Below are positions 19,089-31,304 of a DNA stretch of 64,000 nt, piece by piece. Numbering within the stretch: position 1 is the first letter of the stretch; the number at the start of each line of letters is the position of its first letter. A program made the position numbers and the translations under genes. A model generated the notes under the pieces. It worked only from the letters and a program-made list of their open reading frames with translations. It was not told the DNA's origin and searched no databases. The stretch lies in NCBI RefSeq assembly GCF_023554255.2, contig NZ_JAMJWD020000001.1, positions 1,261,225 to 1,325,224 on the forward strand. Reading direction: 5' to 3'. This DNA comes from Phyllobacterium sp. 21LDTY02-6 (lineage in GTDB: Bacteria; Pseudomonadota; Alphaproteobacteria; Rhizobiales; Rhizobiaceae).

Positions 19089-21083
19089 CTATTCGTCCAT
19101 ACCTGCCGCGATGCGGGCAAGATCCGGGGGGGTCGCTTCGGCAACCAGTTGCCGGATGGCTTCGTCGAGCGACAGCGACGTCTGGGCCTGCGAGCCCAGC
19201 CGGCGAATGTTCACCGACTGCTCCTCGGCCTCGCGCATGCCGCAGACGAGAATGACCGGGACCTTCTGCAATGAATGCTCGCGCACCTTGTAGTTGATCT
19301 TCTCGTTGCGGAAATCGGTGATCACCTGCAGGCCGGCAGCCTTCAACCGCTTCGCGACCTGACGGCCATAATCGTCCGCCTCGGTCGTTATGGTGGCGAC
19401 GACGACCTGCACCGGCGCGAACCAGAGCGGCATGTGGCCCGAGAAGTTCTCGATGAGGATGCCGAGGAACCGCTCCATCGAGCCGCAGATGGCGCGATGG
19501 ATCATCACCGGCTGCTTCTTCTCCGAGGTGGAATCGATGTAGAACGCGCCGAAACGCTCCGGCAGGTTGAAATCCACCTGCGTCGTTCCGCATTGCCACT
19601 CGCGGCCGATGGCGTCCTTCAGCGTATATTCGAACTTCGGGCCGTAGAACGCGCCCTCGCCCGGCAATATGCCGGTCTTGATGTCGTTCGACTGGCGCTG
19701 GATCTGGTCCAGCACGCCCATCATGACGCTTTCGGCGCGGTCCCAGAGCTCGTCCGACCCGACGCGCTTTTCCGGCCGCGTGGAAAGCTTGATCGTGACT
19801 TCTTCGAAGCCGAAATCGCGATAGACCGAGAGGATCAGATCGTTGATCCGCAGGCACTCCGCCGTCATCTGCTCGTCGGTGCAGAATACGTGGGCATCGT
19901 CCTGCGTGAAGCCGCGAACGCGCATCAGCCCATGCAGCGCGCCCGAAGGCTCGTAGCGATGGACATTGCCGAACTCGGCGAGCCGTACCGGCAGGTCGCG
20001 GTAGGATTTGAGGCCGTGCTTGAAAATCTGCACATGGCCCGGGCAATTCATCGGCTTCAGCGCGAATACGCGGTCGTCATCCGTATCGTCGCCCGCCACC
20101 GTGACCTTGAACATGTTGTCCCGGTACCAGCTCCAATGGCCCGACGTCTCCCAGAGCGACTTGTCCAGCACCTGAGGCGCATTGACTTCGCTATAGCCGT
20201 GGCCATCCAGGCGGCGGCGCATATAGCTCACCAGGTTCTGGAACATCCGCCAGCCCTTGGCATGCCAGAACACGACCCCGGGGCCCTCTTCCTGGAAATG
20301 GAACAGGTCCATCTCGCGGCCGAGCCGCCGGTGATCGCGCTTCTCGGCCTCCTCCAGCATATGGAGATAGGCCTTCAGGTCGTTATCATTGGCAAAGGCG
20401 GTGCCATAGATGCGGCTCAGCATCGGATTGTTGCTGTCACCGCGCCAATAGGCGCCGGCAACCTTCATCAGCTTGAAGGAATTGCCGATCTGGCCCGTCG
20501 AAGCCATATGCGGGCCGCGGCACAGGTCGTACCAGTCGCCCTGCGCGTAGATCTTCAGGTCCTGCCCTTCGGGGATCGCATCGACCAGCTCGACCTTGTA
20601 GACCTCGCCCTTCTCGGCGAAAACCTTGCGTGCCTTCTCGCGCGACCAGATTTCCTTGGTGAAGGGTTTGTTGCGGGCGATGATTTCGCGCATCTTCTTT
20701 TCGATCAGCGCCAGATCGTCGAGCGTGAACGGCTCGTTGCGGGCGAAATCATAATAGAAACCGTTCTCGATGACCGGCCCGATCGTCACCTGCGTGCCGG
20801 GAAACAGCTCCTGCACGGCCTCCGCCAGGACGTGGGCGCAATCATGCCGGATCAGTTCCAGCGCGCGCGGGTCCTCGCGGGTCAAGATCTCGACCGCGCC
20901 GGACGCGCCGAGCGGGTCCGAAAGGTCGCGCACGGTGCCATCGACCACATAGGCGACAGCTTTCTTGGCCAGCGATTTCGAGATCGATTCGGCAAGTTCC
21001 GCGCCGGTCATGGCAGCGTCGTATTCGCGCTTCGAGCCATCGGGGAATTGCAATGAGACAGTTTTTGCAACTGCTTGAGACAT
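19089..21083 (-). CDS. thrS: threonyl-tRNA synthetase
   Basis: The 664-aa class II enzyme has an N-terminal TGS domain ([14 protein letters not shown]), an editing domain ([20 protein letters not shown]) and a catalytic core with motif 2 ([20 protein letters not shown]). Zn ligands are in [13 protein letters not shown], with His residues in TQDDAHVF and [13 protein letters not shown]; the anticodon domain is at the C-terminus. It charges tRNA-Thr. Full length, start [12 protein letters not shown]. The 136-bp leader contains an 8-bp perfect hairpin (21131-21150) but no T-box or terminator was seen. Confidence 0.98.
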   Translation of the reverse strand: MSQAVAKTVSLQFPDGSKREYDAAMTGAELAESISKSLAKKAVAYVVDGTVRDLSDPLGASGAVEILTREDPRALELIRHDCAHVLAEAVQELFPGTQVTIGPVIENGFYYDFARNEPFTLDDLALIEKKMREIIARNKPFTKEIWSREKARKVFAEKGEVYKVELVDAIPEGQDLKIYAQGDWYDLCRGPHMASTGQIGNSFKLMKVAGAYWRGDSNNPMLSRIYGTAFANDNDLKAYLHMLEEAEKRDHRRLGREMDLFHFQEEGPGVVFWHAKGWRMFQNLVSYMRRRLDGHGYSEVNAPQVLDKSLWETSGHWSWYRDNMFKVTVAGDDTDDDRVFALKPMNCPGHVQIFKHGLKSYRDLPVRLAEFGNVHRYEPSGALHGLMRVRGFTQDDAHVFCTDEQMTAECLRINDLILSVYRDFGFEEVTIKLSTRPEKRVGSDELWDRAESVMMGVLDQIQRQSNDIKTGILPGEGAFYGPKFEYTLKDAIGREWQCGTTQVDFNLPERFGAFYIDSTSEKKQPVMIHRAICGSMERFLGILIENFSGHMPLWFAPVQVVVATITTEADDYGRQVAKRLKAAGLQVITDFRNEKINYKVREHSLQKVPVILVCGMREAEEQSVNIRRLGSQAQTSLSLDEAIRQLVAEATPPDLARIAAGMDE

Positions 21084-21219
21084 GATCTGCTCCTATCCAG
21101 TCCCGCCAACGATTGCGGGTGGTGTTACCTGCGCTGGACCGTTCCAGCGCGCGGACTCATAAAACGTGTTCGCGCCAAGGTAAAGTATTGAAATGCCGCA
21201 TGACGCCGCGCCTGAAGCT

Positions 21220-22530
21220 CTATCGGTTGCGTTCCTGCCGGAGCTTGTTCCAATAATCGAGGCGCTTGCGTATCTCCCGCTCGAAGCCGCGGTCCGGCGG
21301 CTCATAGAAGGTCTGCCGGCCCAGCGCTTCGGGGAAATAGTCCTGCCCCGAAAAGGCGTCGGGCTCGTCATGATCATAGGCGTAGCCCTGACCATAGCCC
21401 TCGCCTTTCATCAATTTGGTCGGCGCATTGAGAATGTGCTTCGGCGGCACGAGCGAACCATGCTGCTTCGCAGCCTGCATCGCGGCCTTGTAGGCGGTAT
21501 AGACCGCATTGGATTTCGGTGCGGTCGCGAGATAGACGCATGCCTCCGCCAGCGCCAGCTCGCCTTCGGGCGAGCCGAGATAATCATAGGCATCCTTGGC
21601 AGCGTTGCAGATCACCAGCGCCTGCGGATCGGCAAGGCCAATGTCCTCGCTGGCCATGCGCACCAGCCGCCGTCCGAGATAAAGCGGGTCTTCGCCCGCG
21701 TCGAACATGCGGCAGAGATAATAGAGCGCAGCATCGGGATCGGAGCCGCGAACGGCCTTGTGCAGCGCCGATATGAGATTGTAGTGGCCGTCCTGGCTCT
21801 TGTCATAGACTGGCGCGCGCCGCTGCACGACTTCCTGCAACTGCCGCGCATCGAATATCTCGTCGCGGCGTGCCGCCCGCCAAACCTCCTCGGCCAGCGT
21901 CAGGATGGCGCGGCCATCGCCATCGGCCATGCGAACGAGACTGGCGCGCGCTTCCTCGTCGAGCGGCAATGCCTTGCCTTCATGCTGCTCGGCCCGCTCG
22001 AGCAAGGCGACGAGGCTCTGCGCATCATGCGGATGAAACACAAGCACGCGCGCCCGCGACAGGAGGGCGGCGTTGAGTTCGAATGAGGGGTTTTCTGTGG
22101 TCGCGCCGACGAGGATGATCGTTCCATCCTCCATCACGGGAAGAAAGGAATCCTGCTGGGCCCGATTGAAACGGTGGATCTCGTCGACGAAAAGCAGGGT
22201 CTGCCGCCCGGACATGCGACGCGAGCGCGCCATCTCGAAGACCTTTTTCAGGTCGGCGACACCGGAAAAGATCGCGGAAATCTGTTCGAAGGCCAGATTG
22301 GTCTCGTTCGCCAGCAGGCGCGCGACCGTGGTCTTGCCCGTACCCGGGGGGCCCCAGAAGATCATGGAGCCGAGCGAGCCGGAGTCGATCATGCGGGTCA
22401 GCACACCTTCCGGCCCGGTCAGATGATCCTGCCCGGTGACCTCCTTCAACGATCGCGGACGCAGCCGGTCCGCCAAAGGGCGGTTCCCGTCGGCGGTCGG
22501 ATCGTCACTGGCGGAAAACAGATCGGCCAT
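21220..22530 (-). CDS. rarA: replication-associated recombination protein A (AAA+ ATPase)
   Basis: The 436-aa clamp-loader-like ATPase acts at stalled replication forks. It starts MADLFSASDDPTADGNRPLA. Walker A is FWGPPGTGKTTVARLLA, Walker B LLFVDEIHRFNRAQQD, sensor 1 ILVGATTENPSFELN. The C-terminal tetramerisation part includes SRDPDAAL-like HKAVRGSDPDAALYYLCRM and YLGRRLVRMASEDIGLADP. It starts one base after the protease stop on the same strand, so it is translated from the Deg protease mRNA. Confidence 0.97.
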   Translation of the reverse strand: MADLFSASDDPTADGNRPLADRLRPRSLKEVTGQDHLTGPEGVLTRMIDSGSLGSMIFWGPPGTGKTTVARLLANETNLAFEQISAIFSGVADLKKVFEMARSRRMSGRQTLLFVDEIHRFNRAQQDSFLPVMEDGTIILVGATTENPSFELNAALLSRARVLVFHPHDAQSLVALLERAEQHEGKALPLDEEARASLVRMADGDGRAILTLAEEVWRAARRDEIFDARQLQEVVQRRAPVYDKSQDGHYNLISALHKAVRGSDPDAALYYLCRMFDAGEDPLYLGRRLVRMASEDIGLADPQALVICNAAKDAYDYLGSPEGELALAEACVYLATAPKSNAVYTAYKAAMQAAKQHGSLVPPKHILNAPTKLMKGEGYGQGYAYDHDEPDAFSGQDYFPEALGRQTFYEPPDRGFEREIRKRLDYWNKLRQERNR

Positions 22531-22531
22531 C

Positions 22532-23965
22532 TTAGCGGATTATCTGCCGAATGACGGTGCCGCCGCGTTCGAACTCGAACCGCCACAATATCGGGCTGTC
22601 CGACATGGCCGTGCTGAGATCGCTGATACTGGCGATCTTGGCGCCGTTGACGCCGCGCACGATATCGCCCGGACGAAGGCCGATCCGCGCGGCGGGCGAT
22701 TCCGGATAGATCTTCTCCACTGCCACACCCTCGGTATCGTCCGGCAGGCCGAGGCGGCGGGCGCTTGCGGCCGAAAGTTTCACCACGAGAGCACCGGAAA
22801 GCGGGTTCTTGCCCTGTATCATCAACTGGTTGTCCGGCGAATCCGGATCCGGCTTCTGCAGCGTCACCGGCAGCGATTTCTGCTTGGACCGCGACAGAAC
22901 GTCGAAAGTGACAGTCTTGCCGATACCGGCCGTCGTCATCCTGTAGCCCAGCGTATCGGGATTATCGACACGCACGCCGTCGATGTTCAACACGACATCG
23001 CCGACCTGCAAACCGCTCTTCGCCGCCGGGCCATCCTTCGTCACCGACGTTACCAGTGCGCCATAGGGCTGCTTCATGCCGAGGCTTTCCGCCACATCCG
23101 GCGTCACGCTCTGGAACGACGCGCCGATATAGGGCCGCTGGAACGTGTCGGCGCCGCCCTTTGCCGTCTCGACCACGGCGCGGACCATATTGGCGGGGAT
23201 CGCAAAGCCGATGCCGATAGAACCGCCGGACCGGGAATAGATGGCGGTGTTGATGCCGATGAGTTCGCCATTCATGTCGACGAGCGCGCCGCCGGAATTG
23301 CCCGGATTGATGGCAGCATCCGTCTGGATGAAGAAATCGAAATCCGACACGCCGACGCGCGTGCGCGCCTGCGCCGAGACAATGCCGCTCGTCACGGTTT
23401 GCCCGACGCCGAACGGGTTGCCGATGGCAAGCACCAGGTCGCCGACTTCGACCTTGTCCGAATCGGCGAGCTTGACGAACGGCAAAGGCTCGCCCGCCTC
23501 GATCTTCAGGATGGCGAGATCGGTCGATTCATCCTTCAAAACCACCTTGGACTCGAATTCGCGCCCATCCGAGAGCGCGACCTTCACCGTATCCGCATCG
23601 CGGATAACATGATTATTGGTGACGATGATGCCGGAACTGTCGGCGATGACGCCGGAACCGAGCGAAGACTGCACGCGCGGCGGCCCGTTGAACCGCCGGC
23701 CGAAGAACTGCTCGAAAAACGGATCGCCTGCAAAGGGCGACGTGCTCTGAACGGCCTGGGCCGCATAGACATTGACCACGGCGCCGGCGGTCTGCTTGAC
23801 AAGAGGCGCAAAGGACAGCTGCAATTCGGTGCGCGTCTGCGGCAGTTCCTTCTCGGCGGGCGCCGTCTGGCCGAAGGCCGGCACCGCCGCGCCAGCCAGG
23901 ACGCCGGCGAGGATAGATGTGCAAACCAGTAGCGCACGCGCCGATGCAGCCATCATCAATCTCAT
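22532..23965 (-). CDS. Do-like periplasmic serine protease (DegQ/DegP family)
   Basis: The start at 23965 has GGAG at 6-nt spacing (MRLMMAASARALLV...). Later positions count from it. The signal peptide ends near AVPAFGQ. The trypsin-like triad is His in TNNHVIRD (~119), Asp in STDLAILKI (~149) and Ser in NPGNSGGAL (~223). Two PDZ domains follow (GDVVLNIDGV and GDIVRGVNGAKIASISD). This 477-aa protease/chaperone degrades misfolded envelope proteins. It is upstream of rarA in one operon and divergent from the AraC regulator. Confidence 0.94.
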   Translation of the reverse strand: MRLMMAASARALLVCTSILAGVLAGAAVPAFGQTAPAEKELPQTRTELQLSFAPLVKQTAGAVVNVYAAQAVQSTSPFAGDPFFEQFFGRRFNGPPRVQSSLGSGVIADSSGIIVTNNHVIRDADTVKVALSDGREFESKVVLKDESTDLAILKIEAGEPLPFVKLADSDKVEVGDLVLAIGNPFGVGQTVTSGIVSAQARTRVGVSDFDFFIQTDAAINPGNSGGALVDMNGELIGINTAIYSRSGGSIGIGFAIPANMVRAVVETAKGGADTFQRPYIGASFQSVTPDVAESLGMKQPYGALVTSVTKDGPAAKSGLQVGDVVLNIDGVRVDNPDTLGYRMTTAGIGKTVTFDVLSRSKQKSLPVTLQKPDPDSPDNQLMIQGKNPLSGALVVKLSAASARRLGLPDDTEGVAVEKIYPESPAARIGLRPGDIVRGVNGAKIASISDLSTAMSDSPILWRFEFERGGTVIRQIIR

Positions 23966-24115
23966 ATCCAACTCCATCCGGTGAATCACTTATCTGCTTG
24001 ATCCAATGTGGTGATTATCGCCAGCAATACCAGCCGTCAAACGCAGCAAATTTGCGGCATGGCGGCCATTTCCGCGGCCGACGACAATGTTATACTAGGT
24101 CGGAGGGGAAAGACG

Positions 24116-24922
24116 TTGAAGCGAAAATCCGAATTCAAGATGCACCCGGCTGCCGACCGCCGAATTCATCTGGTCGAAGCCCGGAGCAACCATGTCTTTC
24201 CACGCCATTCCCATGAGCAATATGGCGTCGGCCTCATTTATCAGGGCGCGCAACGCTCGTTCAGCGGCCGCGGCATGGTCGAAGCCGGCGCCGGCCAGAT
24301 CATCACCGTCAATCCCGGCGAGGTCCATGATGGCGCGCCGATCGACGACCGGGGCCGCTGCTGGCGCATGATCTATCTCGATCCGTCATTCGTCATGGAA
24401 ATCCTCGCCGGGCAGATCGACGACGAGGTTCGCTCGGCGGAATTCATCCGTCCGGTGTTCGACGGCGATCGCTACCCGGCGCTGTTCCACCGGCTGTTCC
24501 TCGCCATGGCAACGCCAACGACATCGGCGATGCCGCTGCTGCGCGATGAACTGCTGGCGGAATTGCTGCCGGCAGCCATGGAACGGCGAACCGCCGCCCG
24601 CGCGGTCCCACCGCCGGTCAGCATGGCGCAAGCCATGATCGACGACGATCCCGCCGCCTCGTTCACCCTGGCGGAGCTCGCATCTGTCGCCGGTCTCAGC
24701 CGGTTTCAGTTGCTGAGGGGATTTGCGGCGGCGCTCGGCCTGACGCCCCATGCCTATCTCATGCAGCGCCGCGCGGATCTCGCACGACGCCTCATCCTTG
24801 GCGGCAACAGCCTAGCGGATGCCGCCGCGGCGAGCGGATTTGCCGACCAGAGCCATATGACGCGGGTCTTCATCCGCAAATACGGCATCTCGCCGGGCGA
24901 TTATGCGAGAATTCGGGGCTGA
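24116..24922 (+). CDS. AraC-family transcriptional regulator with cupin N-terminus
   Basis: The start is chosen at TTG 24116 because GGAGGGG precedes it at ideal spacing; ATG at 24140 is the alternative. The N-terminal AraC-binding cupin shows HVFPRHSHEQYGVGLIYQGA and ITVNPGEVHDGAPI. The C-terminal double HTH is FTLAELASVAGLSRFQLLRG and SLADAAAASGFADQSHMTRV. A TATACT box at 24090-24096 may be its -10. It lies 72 bp before a co-directional LysE exporter. AraC/LysE pairs of this type usually regulate the exporter, so that is its likely target. Confidence 0.9.
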   Translation: MKRKSEFKMHPAADRRIHLVEARSNHVFPRHSHEQYGVGLIYQGAQRSFSGRGMVEAGAGQIITVNPGEVHDGAPIDDRGRCWRMIYLDPSFVMEILAGQIDDEVRSAEFIRPVFDGDRYPALFHRLFLAMATPTTSAMPLLRDELLAELLPAAMERRTAARAVPPPVSMAQAMIDDDPAASFTLAELASVAGLSRFQLLRGFAAALGLTPHAYLMQRRADLARRLILGGNSLADAAAASGFADQSHMTRVFIRKYGISPGDYARIRG

Positions 24923-24994
24923 GCTGCAATCCGGTTCAAGACGGGCGGCGGGGTTTCCGGTTCATTTCATGCACGATCCAAACTGGAGCAGAGC

Positions 24995-25609
24995 ATGGAA
25001 CCGGAATATCTCATCACCTCGTTCATCATCGTCGTCTCGCCGGGCACTGGCGTCGTCTATACTTTGGCCACGGGCCTCGCGCGCGGGGCACGCGCCGGCA
25101 TTGCCGCCGCATTCGGCTGCACAATCGGCATTGTTCCGCACCTCGCCGCCGCCATTGGCGGCCTCGCGGCGGTGATGCACGCAAGCGCCACCGCCTTCAA
25201 TGCGCTCAAGATCCTCGGCGTCGCCTATCTGATCTATATGGCCTGGAACACATTGCGCGAAGACGGGGTGCTGAACATTGACGGGCAATCGTCGGGAGGC
25301 ACCTCGCACCTCAGGACTGCGACGACCGCCTTCCTCATCAATATTCTCAATCCGAAGCTGTCGATCTTCTTCCTCGCCTTCCTGCCGCAATTCATCATGC
25401 CAACCGAAGAGGACCCGTTGCGCCGCATGCTGGAGCTCGGGTCGATCTTCATGATCATGACCTTCGTCGTATTCGCGATCTATGGATTGTTTGCCGCAGC
25501 GGTGCGCGAGCGGGTGGTGTCGCGCCCTCGTATTCTCGCCTGGATGCGCCGCTCATTCGCGGCGGCTTTCGTGGCGCTCGGCATCAAGCTGGCCTTTGCC
25601 GGGCGCTGA
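24995..25609 (+). CDS. LysE-family amino-acid/small-molecule exporter
   Basis: The 204-aa inner-membrane protein has six hydrophobic segments. It begins MEPEYLITSFIIVVSPGTGV, the LysE/RhtB start with the conserved SPGTGVVYTLATGLARGARA loop, and continues LKILGVAYLIYMAWNTLRED and FLINILNPKLSIFFLAFLPQ (NPK motif). It exports amino acids or analogues by proton antiport. GGAG lies 8 nt before the ATG. Substrate unknown; the upstream AraC regulator is the probable activator. Confidence 0.9.
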   Translation: MEPEYLITSFIIVVSPGTGVVYTLATGLARGARAGIAAAFGCTIGIVPHLAAAIGGLAAVMHASATAFNALKILGVAYLIYMAWNTLREDGVLNIDGQSSGGTSHLRTATTAFLINILNPKLSIFFLAFLPQFIMPTEEDPLRRMLELGSIFMIMTFVVFAIYGLFAAAVRERVVSRPRILAWMRRSFAAAFVALGIKLAFAGR

Positions 25610-25656
25610 CGTCGGACCTGGAACCCGGCCGTGCGAGGTGCGCCTTGCATGGGCGC

Positions 25657-25684
25657 AAAGAAAAAGGGGGCTGAAAAGCCCCCT
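25657..25684 (-). terminator. terminator of the S10-spc-alpha superoperon
   Basis: On the minus strand GGGGGCT-TTTC-AGCCCCC is followed by TTTTTCTTT. It lies ~25 nt after rplQ and also faces the end of the LysE gene on the plus strand. Confidence 0.92.
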
Positions 25685-25707
25685 CTTCCAAACATATCAA
25701 CTGCCGA

Positions 25708-26136
25708 TCAAGCGGCTTCGGCTTCGCTTGCGCGTTCTGCCTCGACGCGAGCCAGATCACCGGCTCCCTTGGCATTCACATCGCGATCGACGAATTCGAC
25801 AACTGCCAGCGGTGCATTGTCACCGGTGCGGAAGCCTGCCTTCATGATGCGGATGTAGCCGCCATTGCGCTGGCCATAGCGGGGCGCCAGCGTGTCGAAC
25901 AGCTTGGCAACCAGCTTGACGTCGCGGATGGCCGAAATGGCCTGGCGACGAGCATGCAGGTCGCCGCGCTTGCCGAGCGTGACCAGCTTTTCAACGATTG
26001 GACGAATTTCCTTGGCCTTGGGCAGCGTTGTCACGATCTGCTCATGCTCGATCAGCGATGCAGCCATATTGGCAAACATCGCCTTGCGATGGCTGGCAGT
26101 CCGGTTAAGCTTGCGGCCTGAATTACCGTGGCGCAT
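25708..26136 (-). CDS. rplQ: 50S ribosomal protein L17
   Basis: The 142-aa protein ([20 protein letters not shown]) is the last gene of the alpha operon. It binds 23S rRNA near the exit tunnel. The alphaproteobacterial C-terminal extension, rich in Ala/Glu ([14 protein letters not shown]), is present. It follows rpoA with a 68-nt gap and ends just before the operon terminator. Confidence 0.98.
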   Translation of the reverse strand: MRHGNSGRKLNRTASHRKAMFANMAASLIEHEQIVTTLPKAKEIRPIVEKLVTLGKRGDLHARRQAISAIRDVKLVAKLFDTLAPRYGQRNGGYIRIMKAGFRTGDNAPLAVVEFVDRDVNAKGAGDLARVEAERASEAEAA

Positions 26137-26204
26137 GAGCCTTCTCCTTCAATTCTTTCGGGCTCATTGCCCGGATTGTTATCGGGTTTCTAACCCGGTT
26201 GTTC

Positions 26205-27218
26205 TTAATATTGGTCTTCGTAACGCTTGGCGAGATCTTCGATGTTCTCCGGCGGCCATGCGGGCACTTCCATACCAAGATGGAGCCCCATGGAAGCCAG
26301 AACTTCCTTGATTTCGTTCAGCGACTTACGACCAAAATTCGGCGTGCGGAGCATTTCCGCTTCAGTCTTTTGAATGAGATCGCCGATGTAGACGATGTTG
26401 TCATTCTTCAGGCAGTTCGCAGAACGAACCGAAAGCTCGAGTTCGTCGACCTTCTTGAGCAAGGCAGGATTGAACGCAAGTTCGGTAACCTGTTCCTGCT
26501 GAACTTCCTTCTGCGGCTCGTCGAAATTGACGAAGATCGCCAGCTGGTCCTGAAGGATGCGTGCCGCATAGGCAACGGCGTCTTCGCCCGTGATCGACCC
26601 GTCGGTCTCGATCGAGAGGATCAGCTTGTCATAATCGAGAACCTGGCCCTCGCGGGTATTCTCGATCTTGTAAGACACCTTGCGGACCGGCGAATAGAGG
26701 CTGTCGACCGGGATCAGACCGATCGGCGCATCTTCGGCGCGGTTGCGATCAGCCGGGACGTAGCCCTTGCCGGTGTTGACGGTGAATTCCATGCGGATTT
26801 CAGCGCCCTCGTCCAGCGTGCAGATCACGTGGTCCGGATTGAGTATCTCGACATCGCCAACAGTCTGGATATCGCCGGCCGTTACGACGCCCGGGCCTTC
26901 CTTGCGGACGACCATGCGCTTCGGACCGTCGCTCTCCATGCGGATCGCGATTTCCTTGATGTTCAGTACGATGTCGGTGACATCTTCGCGAACACCCGGA
27001 ATCGACGAGAATTCATGCAGAACGCCATCGATCTGAACAGCCGTCACGGCAGCGCCGCGCAGCGAAGACAACAGCACGCGGCGAAGGGCATTGCCCAGCG
27101 TCAAGCCATAGCCGCGTTCCAGCGGTTCGGCGACGACCGTTGCCTTGGTCTTCGAGCCGGAGGTCTGAAACTCGACCTTGTTCGGCTTGATCAATTCCTG
27201 CCAGTTCTTCTGGATCAT
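26205..27218 (-). CDS. rpoA: RNA polymerase alpha subunit
   Basis: The 337-aa subunit has an N-terminal assembly domain ([20 protein letters not shown]) and a C-terminal DNA/activator-binding domain ([20 protein letters not shown] and [20 protein letters not shown]) joined by a flexible linker. The CTD contains the conserved Arg and Asn for UP-element binding (LSVRSANCL). It is placed, as usual, between rpsK and rplQ. Confidence 0.99.
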   Translation of the reverse strand: MIQKNWQELIKPNKVEFQTSGSKTKATVVAEPLERGYGLTLGNALRRVLLSSLRGAAVTAVQIDGVLHEFSSIPGVREDVTDIVLNIKEIAIRMESDGPKRMVVRKEGPGVVTAGDIQTVGDVEILNPDHVICTLDEGAEIRMEFTVNTGKGYVPADRNRAEDAPIGLIPVDSLYSPVRKVSYKIENTREGQVLDYDKLILSIETDGSITGEDAVAYAARILQDQLAIFVNFDEPQKEVQQEQVTELAFNPALLKKVDELELSVRSANCLKNDNIVYIGDLIQKTEAEMLRTPNFGRKSLNEIKEVLASMGLHLGMEVPAWPPENIEDLAKRYEDQY

Positions 27219-27327
27219 CTAATTTTCCCTTATCCTTGCCTGTACCACCATCCAATCGTGGCATTGAGGCGTGGAAACCGCAGAGGAGCCCATAAAGGCT
27301 CATGCGATTATTCTGCAGCAAAAAAGA

Positions 27328-27717
27328 CTATACGCGGCGACGCTTGCGCGGGCGGCAGCCATTGTGCGGAATTGGCGTCACGTCACGGATCGAAGTGATG
27401 GTGAAGCCGGCCGCCTGAAGGGCGCGCAGTGCCGACTCACGGCCGGAGCCGGGTCCGCAAACTTCAACTTCCAGCGAACGCATGCCATGTTCCTGCGCCT
27501 TCTTGGCGCAATCTTCTGCAGCCATCTGGGCGGCGAACGGGGTCGACTTGCGCGAGCCCTTGAAACCCTGGGCACCTGCGGACGACCAGGCAATCGCATT
27601 GCCCTGCGCATCCGTGATGGTGATCATCGTATTGTTGAATGTCGAATTGACGTGGGCAACGCCCGACGAAATGTTTTTCCGTTCGCGGCGGCGAACGCGC
27701 GTGGCTTCCTTGGCCAT
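27328..27717 (-). CDS. rpsK: 30S ribosomal protein S11
   Basis: The start at [19 protein letters not shown] (27717) gives the standard 129 aa; the track of open frame upstream is non-coding. The central [20 protein letters not shown] and C-terminal [18 protein letters not shown] are diagnostic. It forms part of the platform near the mRNA exit. It follows rpsM by 129 nt. Confidence 0.98.
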   Translation of the reverse strand: MAKEATRVRRRERKNISSGVAHVNSTFNNTMITITDAQGNAIAWSSAGAQGFKGSRKSTPFAAQMAAEDCAKKAQEHGMRSLEVEVCGPGSGRESALRALQAAGFTITSIRDVTPIPHNGCRPRKRRRV

Positions 27718-27846
27718 GGTAGTCCTTTCAATTGATCTCGACGCCTCCGTATTTCCAGAGGCTCCACCTGGTTTCATTTAAGGTGCGAAACCGGCACCGG
27801 TCTCTGCGAAAGCAGAACCGGCGCAGCGAACTGCGCCGGAATATGA

Positions 27847-28215
27847 TTACTTCTTCTTGCCGGCGATTGCCTTGGCAGGTCCCTTGCGGGTGCGCGCATT
27901 GGTATGCGTGCGCTGGCCGCGGACCGGAAGCGAACGGCGATGGCGCAGGCCGCGATAGCAACCCAGATCCATCAGGCGCTTGATGTTCATCGATACTTCG
28001 CGACGCAGATCACCCTCGACCTGGTAGTCGCGGTCGATTGCTTCGCGGATCTGCAGCACTTCAGCGTCGGTCAACTGATTAACACGACGCTCTGCAGGAA
28101 TGCCGACCTTGTCGACGATTTCCTGCGCAAACTTTTGACCAATCCCGTGAATGTACTGAAGCGCGATGACAACGCGCTTGTTCGTCGGGATGTTGACGCC
28201 AGCGATACGAGCCAC
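27847..28215 (-). CDS. rpsM: 30S ribosomal protein S13 (GTG start)
   Basis: The true start is GTG at 28215, preceded by AAGGAGAACAGAC, giving [20 protein letters not shown] and the standard 122 aa. An ATG-led frame from 28299 would add 28 unrelated residues. The C-terminal [20 protein letters not shown] contacts tRNA and the 50S bridge. First gene of the alpha segment after adk, with a 207-nt gap that may carry its own promoter. Confidence 0.97.
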   Translation of the reverse strand: MARIAGVNIPTNKRVVIALQYIHGIGQKFAQEIVDKVGIPAERRVNQLTDAEVLQIREAIDRDYQVEGDLRREVSMNIKRLMDLGCYRGLRHRRSLPVRGQRTHTNARTRKGPAKAIAGKKK

Positions 28216-28422
28216 GTCTGTTCTCCTTGTTGACCGGCAGAGCTGGACGACCAATGGCGGCCAGATGACGGGATGAAAAATACTATTCGGGACAAACACA
28301 AACGATCAGCCCCGAACCTGCTTTACCGGATCGGCGCCGACCGCTTCATATTCAAGCGAATTTGCGCCGTACTTGAAGGAATCGGCTTGAAAAGTCAACT
28401 CCTCCGATAGATTTTTGTCAGA

Positions 28423-29069
28423 CTATAGATCCGACAGAACTTTTTCGATTGCGGCGGTGACCTCTTCGAAGTCCGCCATGCCATCGACTTTGCGCAGCTT
28501 GCCCTTGGCGTAGTAGTAGCCGATCAATGGCGAAGTCTGCTTGTAATAGGCTTCCAGCCTGGTCCGCACGGTCTCGGCATTGTCGTCGGGACGCCGCTTG
28601 AATTCGGTCGAGCCGCATTTGTCGCAGACACCTGCCACCTTGGGCTTCTTGTTGGTGTCGTGATAGCCCGTGCCGCATTTGGCGCAGGTGTAGCGGCCGG
28701 AAATCCGCTCGACGAGGACATTGTCATCCACTTCGAGTTCGACGACGCAATCGAGCTTGAGGCCCTTGTCCGCCAGCATGCGCTCGACGGCATCGGCCTG
28801 CACCAGCGTGCGCGGATAGCCGTCGAGAATGAAGCCATTGGCCGCATCCGGCTGGTCGATGCGCTCCGAGACGATCGCATTGACGATGTCGTCCGAGACG
28901 AGGTTGCCCGCATCCATGACGGCCTTGGCCTTGCGGCCGACTTCCGAGCCTGCACTCACCGCTTCTCGCAACATGTCCCCAGTCGAGAGTTGCGGTATGC
29001 CTAACTTTTCTACCAAGCGCTGAGACTGAGTTCCCTTACCTGCCCCCGGTGGTCCGAGAAGTATTAATC

Positions 29070-29073
<4 letters not shown>
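28423..29073 (-). CDS. adk: adenylate kinase
   Basis: The 216-aa enzyme converts ATP and AMP to two ADP. The P-loop is [16 protein letters not shown], the NMP-binding part [17 protein letters not shown], and the LID carries four Cys ([10 protein letters not shown] ... CDKCGSTEF), so it is a zinc-type LID. The start overlaps the secY stop by four bases (ATGA), as in other spc operons. The final helix ends with IEKVLSDL. Confidence 0.98.
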
Positions 29074-30410
<1,337 letters not shown>

Positions 30411-30544
30411 TATTGTCTCCGGTCTGGGCTCCAAGGAGCTCCGTCCTTGGCCCGATAGCGGGAATCGACGGTCCTATCCAGATATGTGCCTTTGCAAAAA
30501 GGTACAAGCGGCGATCATGAAGATCGCCGCCTGAACTGGCGTAA

Positions 30545-31021
30545 TTATTCTGCAGCAGCTGGTGCTTCAGGCAGTTTGACGCTGCCGCCGGCCTTTTCGA
30601 TCTTCTCGATCGCGGCCTTGGATGCGCCCGAAACCTCGAACGTCACGGCAGTCTTGATCTCGCCGTCCGACAGGAGGCGAACGCCGTCCTTGGCGCGGCG
30701 GATGACGCCGGCAGCCTTGAGCGTCTCGATGGTCACCGCAGCCTTCGGGTCGAGCTTCTTGGCATCGATGGCAGCCTGAATGCGGCCAACCGAAACCGTG
30801 TTGAAGTTCTTGGCGAAGATGTTGGTGAAACCGCGCTTCGGCAGGCGGCGGTAAAGCGGCATCTGGCCGCCTTCGAAACCGTTGATGGCAACGCCCGAAC
30901 GCGACTTCTGACCCTTCACGCCACGGCCGGCAGTCTTGCCCGAACCGGAACCGATACCGCGACCGACGCGCTTGCGCGCCTTGGTTGCGCCTGGATTTTC
31001 ACTCAGATCATTGAGTTTCAT
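30545..31021 (-). CDS. rplO: 50S ribosomal protein L15
   Basis: The start at [20 protein letters not shown] (31021) gives 158 aa. The Gly/Arg-rich N-terminus ([20 protein letters not shown]) threads into 23S rRNA; the C-terminal globular part ends in an Ala/Pro-rich tail. 16 nt after rpmD. Confidence 0.98.
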   Translation of the reverse strand: MKLNDLSENPGATKARKRVGRGIGSGSGKTAGRGVKGQKSRSGVAINGFEGGQMPLYRRLPKRGFTNIFAKNFNTVSVGRIQAAIDAKKLDPKAAVTIETLKAAGVIRRAKDGVRLLSDGEIKTAVTFEVSGASKAAIEKIEKAGGSVKLPEAPAAAE

Positions 31022-31037
31022 TTTTCTGTCTCCGGTC

Positions 31038-31238
31038 TCAAGCCTCGTCCACAACGCGGACGAGATGTTGAACCTTGGCAATCATACCGCGGACCGAAGG
31101 CGTATCTTCAAGCGTGCTGCGGCGATGCATTTTATTGAGGCCCAGGCCAACCAGCGTTGCACGCTGTTCTGCCGGACGGCGGATAGGGCTGCCGATCTGT
31201 TCGACGGTCAGCGTCTTACCCTTCTTCTTCTCAACCAT
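31038..31238 (-). CDS. rpmD: 50S ribosomal protein L30
   Basis: The 66-aa protein ([20 protein letters not shown]) has the L30 core [20 protein letters not shown]. Standard length. It is located between rpsE and rplO in the spc order. Confidence 0.97.
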   Translation of the reverse strand: MVEKKKGKTLTVEQIGSPIRRPAEQRATLVGLGLNKMHRRSTLEDTPSVRGMIAKVQHLVRVVDEA

Positions 31239-31304
31239 GACTTTTGTCCTTTAGTCTACAGTTGGCGGGACCATGGTCCCTGCCCTACTGCGCCACAATC
31301 TGGC

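Noticed and set aside
19275..21056. 593-codon plus-strand frame opposite thrS
   Set aside because: Shadow of the threonyl-tRNA synthetase gene; no independent support.
21131..21150. Hairpin upstream of thrS as a T-box or terminator
   Set aside because: Only an isolated 8-bp stem; no T-box motif, specifier loop or T-run, and T-boxes are not expected before thrS in alphaproteobacteria.
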